From Bathymodiolus brooksi (Eukaryota; Mollusca; Bivalvia; Mytilida; Modiolidae): 64,000 bases of DNA. Under the pieces are notes generated by a model. The model saw only the letters and a list, made by a program, of their open reading frames with translations, searched no databases and was not told the DNA's origin. A program made the translations under genes and the position numbers. Location of the stretch: the NCBI GenBank assembly GCA_963680875.1, contig OY804589.1, forward strand, positions 27,826,353-27,890,352, given 5' to 3'. This document shows, one piece after another, positions 1 through 12,900 of the stretch; within the stretch, counting starts at the first letter, position 1; each line of letters begins with the position of its first letter.

Positions 1-1
1 T

Positions 2-360
2 TTTTTAAAAACATTATTCCAAAGTCGACTCTTGTTCGATTTTGATGATTTTTTTACCAACAAAAACAGAATTAAATGTAGTTTTACACTGTAATTTTTG
101 CATAAATTTATAATATATAATTTTTATGAGTTCACGATTTAAACACAAAACTAAATGTTGAACGTCAAAAATACAATACAATGATAGTACATTTGAAGAC
201 AAATAATTTAAGTTTGTGTTTAAATCATGAACATTTAAAATCTGTGCTCCCAAAAAATATTTTAAAATAATCACAGAAAACTACATACGTGCTCGCTTCT
301 GTTGGTAAAAATTTCATCAAAATCGAACAAGAATTGACTTTGGAATAATGTTTTCAAAAA
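2..360. mobile_element. Fold-back MITE-like element
   Basis: The first and last roughly 55 bp are an imperfect inverted repeat. The left arm has AACATTATTCCAAAGTC and then TGTTCGATTTTGATGA; the right arm carries the complement around 303-360. A second inverted pair lies inside (TTTAAACACAAA near 137 and TTTGTGTTTAAA near 213), so the whole piece can fold into one long hairpin. There is no coding potential. The left end is at the window edge, so a target duplication cannot be judged. Confidence 0.6.
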
Positions 361-1187
361 TTGTGATTTTATATGAAATATATAGTAAAAAATCATTTTG
401 TCCAAATACTTTTGTATTTAAGAGGTTTTTTTGGGTTTTTTTTCAAGTTTGACAAAAATGTTATAGTTGTTCTTTTAATGATACATGCATTTAAAAAAAA
501 AAAAATTTTAATTTTGTAATTAATTTTATCTGTTTTTGCAGAGGAATAATATATCTAATTTGCTTTATCAATTTGATCAGATAAATGTAATCCAATTTCA
601 AAAATATACTTGTTACTATGTTTCGAAAATAAAGAAAATAAATATTTTCAAGATAAATGGAACACATCTTGAACCCCCCTTATAATTTATGCATAATAAA
701 AGTTTCAATTCCTTTAACTGACTATCAATGAAAATATAAGTGTATTTAGAGAAAAGTTAGTATATTTTTAAGTCCTACAGGTACAAAACTTCAATCCTTA
801 ACATTTGATTAACACAGATACTTTAATCCATGTTGATTATCAGTAGTTTAAATATATTTAATATATATTGATCTTAAAATGTGATATGATTATTAAAATA
901 TGACAACATATATTCTTCTTTGTGACTCTTATGTACAGAGTAAACAAATCTAATGGACAGTAATGGTGCATCATAAGAAAATAATATGTAACTTTTACAT
1001 ATATTAATCATGATGTGGAGAAAAATCTCTATGCCATGTTTAACAATTTAATAAATGTAATTAAAACATATTATTCTCTGATTGTGCACCAAATTTAATT
1101 CTTTTAATATCCACAGTTTAGTTAGAGTTTACTTTCAAGATTTAAAACATTGATAAGACAAACAAATTGTAGAAAATATGAAGTTTT

Positions 1188-1219
<32 letters not shown>

Positions 1220-1980
1220 GACAACAAACAAATGGTTAAAAAAAGAATAGTTACACATCTATTGTATAATTAAATATTTTCAAATAATTTACTTTCAAAT
1301 TTTAAAATACAGATGCTAATTGAAATTTTAACAAAACAAATCAACAGAGAAACAAAGAAAATTTAATTCAATTTTAGAATTATCAAAACATTACTACATT
1401 GTAAAATAGAAAATTTATTATGTAAATATTTCCACTAAATAAAAAATCACAAGTGTAACAAATCACACATACATGCTCAGGTAAATTTGACTAACACCTA
1501 TTGAATCAGGTACATCTACCTGGAAATCATTATGATCATATTGTTTATTCAATTGCTGACCACCTGTACAGGTGAGGGTAATAAAACTGATCATCAGCCC
1601 ATGATTTACGACCCCCAATAAAACCTCAGCATAGCATGCTGAGCCTTTTAAATGCTCAGCATTTATCAGTGTATGCTGTCAACTAGTGGTGCACCGATCA
1701 TCGGAAACATCGACTAATCAGTCGGACATCATCATACAATCCGATGATCGATTCTTAAACCTTGCGGTCGATTCTGATTCTATAGTGTCTAAAATATATA
1801 TGCTTAACTTTGTTCTTTGGTTGTTTTTTTTTTTTTTTTTTGGTCTCCATACTGACAAAAATATTGCAGTTTTATCCCAGCTGGTTTTTTTTGCCCTCAT
1901 ACTGTCAAACATCTGGCAGTTTTGTCCAAGCCTACTTTTGACAGTCAGTCAATACACATTTTTGGACTAGTCTATTATTT
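361..1980. other. AT-rich intronic or intergenic DNA, no gene seen
   Basis: Very AT-rich sequence with a run of about 27 A near 1193-1219 and no convincing exon on either strand. A short degraded dispersed repeat occurs around 1685-1790 (GTGCACCGATCATCGG). If the DNAJC7-type gene continues to the left, this is part of its intron 3. Confidence 0.5.
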
Positions 1981-1989
1981 ACCTACTTC

Positions 1990-2300
1990 CCAGAATAGTC
2001 CATTTTATATCAGGTGTTACACATATGGAAAACGATCTTTTGTTTTGTTCTAAGTTAATGTTTACAAATGGAAAAATTGTAGTTTGTAAATATATTATTT
2101 TATTTTATTCAAATCTTTACTTTTGTCAAACACATATTTGAACAAGTCTATTATTTATCTATCTATATCAGGTGTTACACATATGGAAAACGATCTTTTG
2201 TATTGTTCTAAGTCAATGTTTACTAATGGAAAAATTATAGTTTATGAACTTATGATACAATTTTATTCATATTTTTACTTTTGTCAATCATACTGTACTG
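1990..2300. repeat. Two-copy direct repeat of about 160 bp
   Basis: The block beginning CAGGTGTTACACATATGG at about 2012 recurs at about 2170 with roughly 90% similarity, including CGATCTTTTGT and AATGTTTAC. It abuts the 73-bp array on its right. Confidence 0.75.
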
Positions 2301-3020
2301 TATGTCAAAATATCACTCAGAGCTAGATGACATTTGCCTTCCCTCATATAACCATGAAATATATATACGTTATAATGTCAAAATATCACTCAGAGCTAGA
2401 TGACATTTGCCTTCCCTCATATAACCATAAAATATATATACGTTATAATGTCAAAATATCACTCAGAGCTAGATGACATTTGCCTTCCCTCATATAACCA
2501 TAAAATATATATACGTTATAATGTCAAAATATCACTCAGAGCTAGATGACATTTGCCTTCCCTCATATAACCATAAAATATATATACGTTATAATGTCAA
2601 AATATCACTCAGAGCTAGATGACATTTGCCTTCCCTCATATAACCATAAAATATATATACGTTATAATGTCAAAATATCACTCAGAGCTAGATGACATTT
2701 GCCTTCCCTCATATAACCATAAAATATATATACGTTATAATGTCAAAATATCACTCGGAGCTAGATGACATTTGCCTTCCCTCATATAACCATAAAATAT
2801 ATATACGTTATAATGTCAAAATATCACTCAGAGCTAGATGACATTTGCCTTCCCTCATATAACCATAAAATATATATACGTTATAATGTCAAAATATCAA
2901 TCAGAGCTAGATGACATTTACCTTCCCTCATATATACCCTAAAAAATATATATTACGGTATATATGTAAAAATATCATCAAGGGGTAGGTGACACTTTCC
3001 TCTGTCTAGAGAAATAAACA
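2300..3020 (-). repeat. 73-bp tandem array built from a DNAJC7 exon start
   Basis: About nine units of 73 bp (2300-2940) are nearly identical, followed by one or two diverged units to about 3020. Read on the minus strand, each unit contains an open stretch encoding GYMREGKCHLALSD. The corresponding human DNAJC7 segment, as I remember it, reads GHLREGKCHLSLGN and directly follows the residues encoded by the exon at 4092-3968. Units continue with ILTL and a stop, so none can be a complete exon. The rightmost regular unit keeps an AG acceptor (TTTTTTAG) but has a 1-bp frame change. The other units have AT where the acceptor AG would be. The diverged unit near 2965-3005 reads RGKCHLPLDD. Confidence 0.8.
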
Positions 3021-3695
3021 TATGAGATGTCAATGTCAACCACTCAAGACAAACTTTCCAAAACTGTAATATATATTTGAACATGCTTGAAGACATATTT
3101 TCCTTGCCTCTTTTAGTGACAGCCGGAACCTTTGAGCCGTAATGAAAGCGGGAGGTTTGGCGCTTTAAAATCTGATTCAACCCACCATTTCTTTAGAAAT
3201 GCCTGTACCAAGTCAGGGTCATTACGGTTTTCACAGTTTTCCAGTTGTTGACTGATTTTGTCTGTTTATATACTTATGAGTTTTGACTTTCCCTTTGTAA
3301 GATTGTTCGGAGTTCGGTAATTTTGTTATTACCCTTATTTATTAATATTTGTAATGTATGCAACTCATGATAGAGACAGGCATCATCATAAAATGAAGTA
3401 AAAATTCTTGGATAGCGGTTATTACAAACATTAAATATCCTACGCCACTAGACTACTGTGACTTGTTTGTGAAGTTATTCAAGGCTCAATAAAAACATCA
3501 ATATGAATGTTAGCGAAGTATAGATGTATGAAAATAAACCATGTAAAAAAATTATCAATTGAAATAATATTTTTTATATAAATTTTGTATGAATATTATT
3601 ACTCATTTAATTGCACTTTCAATCAATCAGTGGTAATTAAAGTTTCCCACTCAAACGTCAGACATTGTACCTTACATTGTATATATATATATATC

Positions 3696-3834
3696 TAAGG
3701 CCAAAAAAAATAAATAGACGTGTTTCCGATCGACCGACTGACCCTAAAAAAAAAAGAAAAAAAATTCCCGACCTACCGACCCTAATTTTGAAGACCATGC
3801 AATCGGAAACACACATATTTTTGTTTTGGCCTAA
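3696..3834. mobile_element. TAAGGCC MITE, copy 1
   Basis: Inverted ends: TAAGGCCAAAAAAAATAAAT on the left, and on the right TTTTTGTTTTGGCCTA, with the inner GTGTTTCCGATCG/CAATCGGAAACACAC pair. It is about 139 bp and noncoding. A longer relative with the same ends lies at 4567-4924. Confidence 0.65.
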
Positions 3835-3967
3835 GGAAATATATGATTCAGTTAAGAAAATAAGTAAAAAATGGTATAAAAGTAATCAGAAAGTAATCAT
3901 GATTACAGGATCAAAATCAATGCAACTGATTTAAAAAAAAATCCCACTCAAACTTCAGACATTGTAC

Positions 3968-6900
3968 CTTAACAAATGTATTGTCCAATCGGACAGATTG
4001 TCGGGCATCCTCCAAGGCATCTAGATACTTGTTCATCATCATATATGTAGCTGCTCTGTTTCCGTAATAAGCTGCAAATTTGGGGCAAAGATCTAAAAAA
4101 AAAATTGAGAACAGACTGATAACACATACAATGTACAAATTTCTCCTGAAATGTTCATTTTTTTAACTGTGGTTTTGAATTCCACATAAAAAACAATGTT
4201 CGTTTGTTATATTCCATGAATGATGCCATACATGAAGCAGGAGATTACCTCGTCCAATTTTCATTTTTGTTAGGGCAAACTAAATTTTGTTGTTGTTCAA
4301 TTGAGTGAATGATTGTTGTTTTAATGAACAATTTTTCAGCTATATCATGGCAAGAACAAGTTACATTTGTAGAGATTATGATCTCCGCTTTATTCTAGAC
4401 CAACATACTTGGTTAGATTTTCATAGTGCTACTAGCTCTCTGAAACAACAATCATCAGGTAGACATGGAAGAAGACTGTCTAAGTTGTTTAACTTGTGTC
4501 TTATCCTTTTGTCTTTTTGAACAATAAAATATGTTTAAGTAGGTAGACATGTTACTTCACTGTGCTTAGGCCAAAAAAAAAAATATGTGTGTTTACGGTC
4601 ACCCGATCTACCCTAATTTTTGCTAGCGACCCTATGAATTTTTACACAGAATTCAGATAACCATTTTTGTTGTTTAACCAGCAGCAATGTTTTATTTTTT
4701 CAACTGCTAGCTTTTTGTCGAAATTGAGAGCAAAGAAGGTAGAAAAACTGCATAATTCGTCATTTTACCGGAAATTTCGAAAAAGAAATACCGGAATCGG
4801 ATTCCGGAAACGACTATTTCCGGTTTTGCCGATAATAAAAAAAAATAATCCCGACTGACCGACCGACCCTAGATTTTTTTTGACATGTGACAGTAAACAC
4901 ACACATTTATTTTTTTTTGGCCTTACATATATAAGAATCTGAATGAGACATTGGTGTGGTATGCCCATTTATGTAGAAGTTTTATGTGAGAAAAAATAAA
5001 CAATCAACATGACAAAAAAAACATAATATACTCCTTTTAGCACCTTGGACCTCCTGTTTTTGCGATGGCTTTCTTATTGGGGAAAAAAAAACATTAAAAA
5101 AAAACTTAATTTGTCGAGGACCATTCAATGAACATTCCTACCAAATTCTGTCTCAATTGGTAGAGTGATTTCGAGAAGAAGATAAAAATGAGAAAGTTTA
5201 CAGACGGCGGACGTAAAGTGATGACAATCGGCTCACATGGCCCTTTGGGTCATCAGGTGATCTAATAACATGTACTTACCTATGGCATCTGAATAACATA
5301 ATAAGGCTTGAGTATATAGTTTCTGTTTATAGTATGTGTTCCCTTCTTCCTTCTTGTTTTCTGCTAAAATATCAGGACTGGAAAAAAATATTAACATTAA
5401 AATTACACAAGAAAATACTATAAAATTATCGAGACTGGAAAAAATATTTATAAAATTCCACAAATATCAGTAGCCCTTTTCACAAAAATTCTTACGATAA
5501 AAAATTGTCGTAAGTGTAAAACTAAGATTAAAAAGAGTTTCACAAAAATACTTACGGTAATCTTAAGTGTAAAAATAGTCCTAACTTTACGTGTAAAACT
5601 ACCCTGTCCTAAGTGTAAAATTTTGATCGTAAGAGAAATTTTGGTCTTATCTTTTATCGTAAGTGAAAAAAATAGAAAAAAAGATGGACGATGTATTGGC
5701 GCTTCGACTTGAAAATAAGAGAGCAATTCATCGTTAGCGCATTTTCTCTGACCATATGACAAACCTATTTACACATATTGATAAATGTTTATTAAAATGA
5801 ATATGGTTTAATACAAACAGATGCTACAAATGGCATTGTTGTTTACTCCTTTTTGGCGTGACTAATAACAGAGTCTGTCTATAACGATGCATTCCGTACA
5901 TTTACCTCTTCAATGCAGCAGTGTATCGTTTACATGACAAAAAAATCAGGATAATTCTCATTAATTTTAGATTTCAAATTGGGAACGATCGACAATCGAA
6001 AAGACTACATGTACTTGAAAACTTGGGGAGAATTCTTTTTTTAATTTTTTTTATTTTTGGATAAAAACAGGAATACGGGATTTTCTTCTAGACATCTACT
6101 TCGCTTATAAAAGTTTTGTATGAACAGCCGCTTTAGGACTGGAATTTTCTGGATCCAATGATATCGTTTTGATTTTGCCTTTATATTAGTAATATAATTT
6201 ATTAATTTCTGGCAACTTCGATGATCATCGAATACTCTGGCAATACATAAACTTGTGTACATTCTTCTGTTATATTAATATTAATATATAACAGGGATAT
6301 TTATTCATCTTCATGATTGATAGATGATAAACACATCTTTATTTGGGTTATCTCAGAAAAATCGGGATAAATTTTCATCAGTAAAAGAACAAGCATTTAA
6401 TTTTATGTGGGATGAGATTAATTGGAAAAAAGGGGTAAATATTTTGCTGACAAATAACCGATAAAATGAATTATATGAATAGGTTTTTTTTCACACTCCA
6501 GATGCACTCCCTTAAAAAATACTTCTACCAAAAGTAACCACGCGTGGATGATGACACACAACTCCAAGTAATGATAATTATTATAGATCATTTTAATTTA
6601 TATGCATTAGAAATGTTCCTCTATACGAAAATCATACCCGTTCATATTTTGTGCAGTTATTGGTGACCGATTCATATACATTTTTTTGTATTAGATAAAA
6701 ATTCAATATAAACATACAAACACATCATAGCATAAAAATTGCTTATAAATTAGTGCCGGGGATATTTTTTAGAATAATTTTATTAAAAAAAAATGCTTTG
6801 TTGTGCTATGGAAATGAAACTAGGTTGCTAAGGAAGATGGTTTATGGTGTTTAACGTCCCTTTCAACAATATATCGGTCAGTTTTATTGGTGGAGAAAAC

Positions 6901-9900
6901 TGGAGTACTCGGAGAAAACCATTGACCTGTCGCAAATCACTGACAAACTTTATCACATAATGTTGTATCGAGTACACCTAAGGAAGAATTTTTTATCGTA
7001 AGTGTAGTTTTAGTCGTAAGATTAAAATTTGTCGTAAGATAATCTTTGTGAAAAGGACTTAGGAATTGTCGTAAGATAATCTTAAGTGAAAAAGTTAGGA
7101 CTATAGTTACGAATTTTTGTGAAAAGGGCTACAGGACTGGAAAAAAATATTAATATTAAAATTACAATGTCATACATATATTGTGGTCTGTTTAGAGTTT
7201 AATGGTTTGATGTTGTTGTTTGATTTGTTGATATTTGTGAAATTGTTGACCAGCACTGTTTACCGTAATTTTTTTTTTCATAAATGATTATCAACAACAT
7301 CAAATGTTAAAAATAAATGTATGGTTTGTTTTTATCTGATATGTGACAAACAACAAAATAAACAATAAAAAAATTTCACTTTATGTTCACACCATGTTGT
7401 TATCACGGGGTCAAGTCATTATTCCGACAGCCCATTTCTCCGACAGCCCATTATTCCGACAGCCCATTTCTCCGACAGCCCATTACTCCGACAGCCCATT
7501 TCTCCGACAACCCATTATTCCGACATCCCATTACTCCGACAATGACAAATATCTACATTAATTTTGTGATATTTTTAAAACCTGGCCCTGGCGCCATAAA
7601 ACATGAGAATTTGCTTAAATATGAGAAAATTCTCAACTGCTATGGTGACGTAGAAATGCTAACATATAATTGGCTGAGAATGAAAATTTCCATTAATCCA
7701 ACACTGCACATTGTCAAATAGAAATAAAACGAGTGCCACATACCCTCGGGTAAACGTTTTGGGTACTGTGCAATGGCGACAATCTGAATACAAAATGAGG
7801 ATATGACATACTAAGGGCTCATTTATACTTCCCTAACGACGGTCGCCGGACGATCAGCCGATGGACGCGCAACAGTCGCATGAATAAATTCAAATATTTA
7901 AATGACCATTACACAATGTGTTTTCTACGGCATTTCTACACAAATTCCTATACATTTTAATAATAAATTAATAAATAATAAATTCATATTTTCTATTTAA
8001 AATAAATTTCATTTACAAAACCACTGATATTTGTTCAATTTTTAACGCTGATTTAAGCTTTAGGTGCAACAAATTTTTATTTTTATTTTTAAAACTGTCG
8101 AAACATAACATTTATTTAAACTGTAAAATTCACAAATAAAATTCCCCCCCCCCCCTTTTTCCCTTTTTTCTTGTTTAAATCAATGATCAACAATATTCCA
8201 GAATCAAACAAATGAATAAATATAACAGATTTCTTATACATGCATCTTTTTACCATGCAGAGTCAGTGTGTTTTAAATCGGTCATCCAATCAGGACGCTC
8301 ATTATTCTTGTCCAAGATAAAAATACATCGCTAAAGTAAATTTACCTGTGGTTTCAGAGTAGAAGATTTTTAGAAATCTAACATAAAATTTCCCCACTTC
8401 AACTCGCAAATTTACATAGAAATCGGAGATATTTCGTCATAAAACTTCACACATGGTTTTGTCTATCATATTTCTTGAAGACAAACATAAAATTTTATTG
8501 CATTTATCAATATTGTATGAGTATCAACAGTTTTTTCTTTCAACACCGTATCTGTTTCTCGATACAGCCGCCCGATTACAGTGACCCGTGACCCAGATTA
8601 GCAGATCTCAGCAGTTTTTTTCTGAATAAGGTTGTTTAATAACAACAGAAGGTGCAAATCGCGAGACAATCGTGTGATGTTCATACGACGGTTGCACGTT
8701 TTAAATGAACATTATACAATTGCGTTTTCCTATATACCCTTTTATAACAAACATTAGAAGGCGAAAATCCTGCGATGGTCGTGTGATAGTCGCCGATGAA
8801 ATTTAAATTAGCCCTTATAATATGTGCTGTACAAGCAAGTACATTTACAAAGGTTCACTCCAGATTGATTACTTTTTCTCCGGACTCGCTCGCACCAAAG
8901 CATATTGATTGAAAATTTGGAAACAAGAAAATGTGTCTCTACGACACTTATGTCCCGCTCGACACTTTTCGGTCAAAACCATAATCTTGCCTGAAGATCT
9001 AGAATTTTATATCATGATGTACATGTGTACCAAGTTTCACGGTAATATGACCACATCTTCATAGAACTATAGCTTCAACACAAGGGTAAATCTGAGGCAG
9101 AGCGTCAAAAGTTTCCAAGTTCATCCAACCGTGAAATATAGGTCACAGCCATCTTATTCTTCCACAGTTTACATTTCACATCATGATGTACATGTGTACC
9201 AAATTTCATGGTGATATGACCACATCTTCATAAAAGTATAGCTTCAACGCAAGGGTAAGAAGAAATTGTGATAAGTTAAAGGCGGAAGACAGACGACGGA
9301 CGCCAAGTGTGCTCATATGAGCCTTCGGTTCAGGTGAGCTAAAAATTGAAAAAAGTGGTAGATATAGGAATCTGCAGATATTTTTTTTTCATTTCCCAAG
9401 ATTGTCAATGTCAAAATGTCATAAAAATTGTTACATGCAGATACATTGACACGTGTCAGCTTCTGTATCTTCCGAGAGAATTTCTGTCGTGATTGACAGA
9501 TGCCATTCCCAGTTTGGGCATAAAAAGGCGAATCAAACGTCCACCCTCGTATATAAAATTGGTAATCATGCCAGCAAGGTTGACATCAGGTAGCCGTGGA
9601 GGGAAAGTTTTGATACACCAAGGTTTTAAATACCAGAATAATAGAATACGAGGAGACATTATCTACTGGAGATGTTGGAAAGAAGAGTGCAGGGCCTCAC
9701 TGAAGACCAATCTTTTTGACTTAGAAGACCAGAACGCAAATATCAATGTCCTAAGCGAACCAGAACACACACATGTACATGAAGATGTTCAAATTACTAG
9801 GTCCGAAATTAAAAACCGACTCGTTCAAAAAGTCAAACAAGATCCAAGCTTGCCCATCAAGAGAATTTATGACTCCGTTGTAAGAGAGCACGGACAGGGG

Positions 9901-12900
9901 GTAGGGTCTGTTGAGTCTATTCCGCCTTTCTCATATGTAAGAAGTGCAATGACTCGAGCAACACAGGATTTGGTACCAAATATTCCATGGGAAGTAGATG
10001 ATGTGGAAATTGAGGGCACATGGGCAGAGACATGGTCAGGGGATTATTTTCTTCTACATCAAGATAACGATTGGGGAATTTTGCTTTTCGCCACCCCAGA
10101 AAACCTTGAAGGCTTGAGCAGATGCACAGACGTCTATGTGGACGGTACCTTTCGCACATGTCCCCGTCCATACAGCCAATTCTTTACCGTCCATGGTAAA
10201 TATAGAAATCGGGTGATATTATTCGTAAGCTACTTAGTTACTGGAAAAAATACCGGACAATACCGACAAATTTTGCAAACTTTGAAATTGAAGATTCGAC
10301 AGCTTACAGGTCATAGGTGGCGTCCAGTAAGAGTTATTTGTGATTTTGAGCAATCTCTTATAACTGCTATTCAAACAGATCTTCCCCGAGTTCATCTTAG
10401 TGGCTGCTACTTTCATTTTACAAAAGCTCTTTGGAGAAATGTACAGACCCTTGGATTGGCAAGGCCTTACAGACAGAATGAAAGCCTCAGGAAATGCATC
10501 AGAAAAGTTATGGCTATTGGATATTTGCCCTTGCTTTTAGTCAGGCAAAACTTTAACATTCATCGAAATGCTAACAGCACAAGGCGTTTGGAACGCCGTT
10601 TCCCTGCCATAAATGACTTTTTCAATTATGTACAGCGCAATTATTTGAATGGTAATTTCTCACCTGCCATGTGGAATGTTTTCGAGAGGGACATGGACAA
10701 TAGAAGCAACAACTTTGTGGAAAGTAAGTATCTCAATATTAGTGGAAAATAAAATTATTCTGTCCCAATTGTTTCTCATCTCCGTATAATCATCGCTTAG
10801 GCCACACCAAATTATTTACATGTACTGTATTTTCATACAAAAAAAGAATGAATGAATGATTTTAAAATCCATTATCCTCTAGACTTAGGGAGCACCCACT
10901 TGATAATTCTTTTTTTTTGGGGGGGGGGGGATCCTGACTGAAATTTTTTTCGGCAAATAGTGGTCCTGCTTATTATTTAAGCGCGCAACGTTTGTTTTCC
11001 ATAATATTTAACCTGATATTTTACGGTCGGTGTCATGATCCTTCCTTTTTATTTACGCAGGATTTCAGTCCTAACTTTTTTTTCAGACAATTCTGAAGTC
11101 CTGATTTTTTATTTCAAATTTGATTAAAAGCCCCCTCCCCCCTTAAAAATAAAATGGTTATCGGATTTATGGTTTTCTGTTTCTTTATTTTCGGCTACGA
11201 CTAGCACAATTTGTTGTCTTGAAATATTTTGATACTAATACTGATGAGATGAGATGCGATTCATCGAAAAGTGCGTTTATCTGCCATATTCAAATTAAAT
11301 TAACAGTGGTATCTTTAATATTGTACATTTTTCATGGCATCAATTGAGGATTTGATGGTCGCAAATTTAGTTTACTGGAGACGCTTCAGAAATAAAATTA
11401 TGTTACCTCCATTCTAATGCGAATTAAGGCTTTAACGTTTTTGTAATCCGGAAGTTTTACCCGAGCATGCGTTAAGCATTTCACGAATTCAATCGTGCAT
11501 TTCATACCCTCAAATTTCCGACTTGAATAGTAACTTTATTTGCAAAATAACACCCATACAGCAAATTACAACAACGAAGAACAAACACAATACAATGTAC
11601 ATGTAACGCAACAAAAGACATTTCTAAAACGGGTTTAAACAACTGGTCTGCAACATGTGCAATGTACTATGACCAATGTGGACCACAATCTAGCGATTCT
11701 TTGATAAAGTCACAAACATAGATCACTAGTTCATATTTAGAATTTAGTATATATTTTAGCTTAATTTAATTATGCAGCCAACATTGACGTTACATTGACA
11801 GTTTTCATTAGAATGAAATTTGAGATAATAGTTTTCTCATTTTTTTTCTTCAGGTTTCCATAGGGCATGGAACCAGTCTGTTGTAGTCAGGCATCCTTCG
11901 ATATGGAAGTTCATAAGATGCCTTAAATATGAACAGGCAAATTCAGAAATTTGGACGATTTCTGGTCCGCTGTCAGCCACTTAATAGCATCCTTTGTATA
12001 GAGACACCATTTTCATTCGAAGCTAAATTTTGTTGTATGCTTAAATCTGTTCAAGAATAAAATTTTATTGTTATTCGGTCTTTACTATTTAAAAAGATAG
12101 CATCTATATAAATGCGTCTATTCCCATATAGTCTGTATTTCAATAATGATTTTGTTCATTCTTTAATTTCCGTTCAGTTTTTAGTTGACATATTTGCAAA
12201 GGTCCACAACTTCTACAGTGCAAAGTAATATGTAGAATAAAATAAGATAAGAAAAGAAGAATTACATTTGAAATATACCAAACAAAGTTACTCGGAGGTC
12301 ACCCCTTGATCTGTAGTGTCAGTGGTCTTCAGATGACACCGGTTTTAGCTCTCTTGCCAGCCATTTTTATTGTCTGTTCTTCGACCATTTGTCAGTCTGT
12401 TTACCATTCATTGACAGGACTATGTGAGATTATTTCATTGTCATCCCTTGGCGTCTGTCATCTATTAACTTTTCACATTTTCATCTTCTTTTTGAGAACC
12501 ACTGAACAGAATTTAGTCAAACTTTAAATAGATGTTCCCTATGAGGTCCAACACAAGAGGTTTCACGTGTACTTGTCGTATTAAAAGTCGTAAAAAATAT
12601 TTCCGCCATGGGGCTTAAAAGATTCTAATTGGCATTCTCAAGGACAAGAAATTTGGTATATGATTGGTTGATTGATTTTTGGTGTTTTAACGCCACTTTC
12701 AACAATATTTCAGCTATATCATGGCGACCAGTTTTAGTGGTAGAGGAAGCCGGAGTACCCGGAGAGAACCACCGACCGTGGGCAAGCAACTGGTAAACTT
12801 TATCACTTGCGGCTGCGAGTCGAGTGAACCCTTTTTGTCATTTACAAAGCCGGGCACGAACCCACGTCGCATTGGTGATAGGCTTGTATGAGTTGTTAGA

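Noticed and set aside
2953..3020. Possible real fourth exon of the DNAJC7-type gene (RGKCHLPLDD after a CTCTAG acceptor)
   Set aside because: The frame after the acceptor does not restore the missing GYMRE residues in phase, the open stretch stops within 15 codons, and the sequence aligns with the neighbouring 73-bp units, so it is a diverged repeat copy.
7343..7721. Open frames with [12 protein letters not shown] repeats
   Set aside because: They are translations of the 16-bp TIR array of the Mutator-like element.
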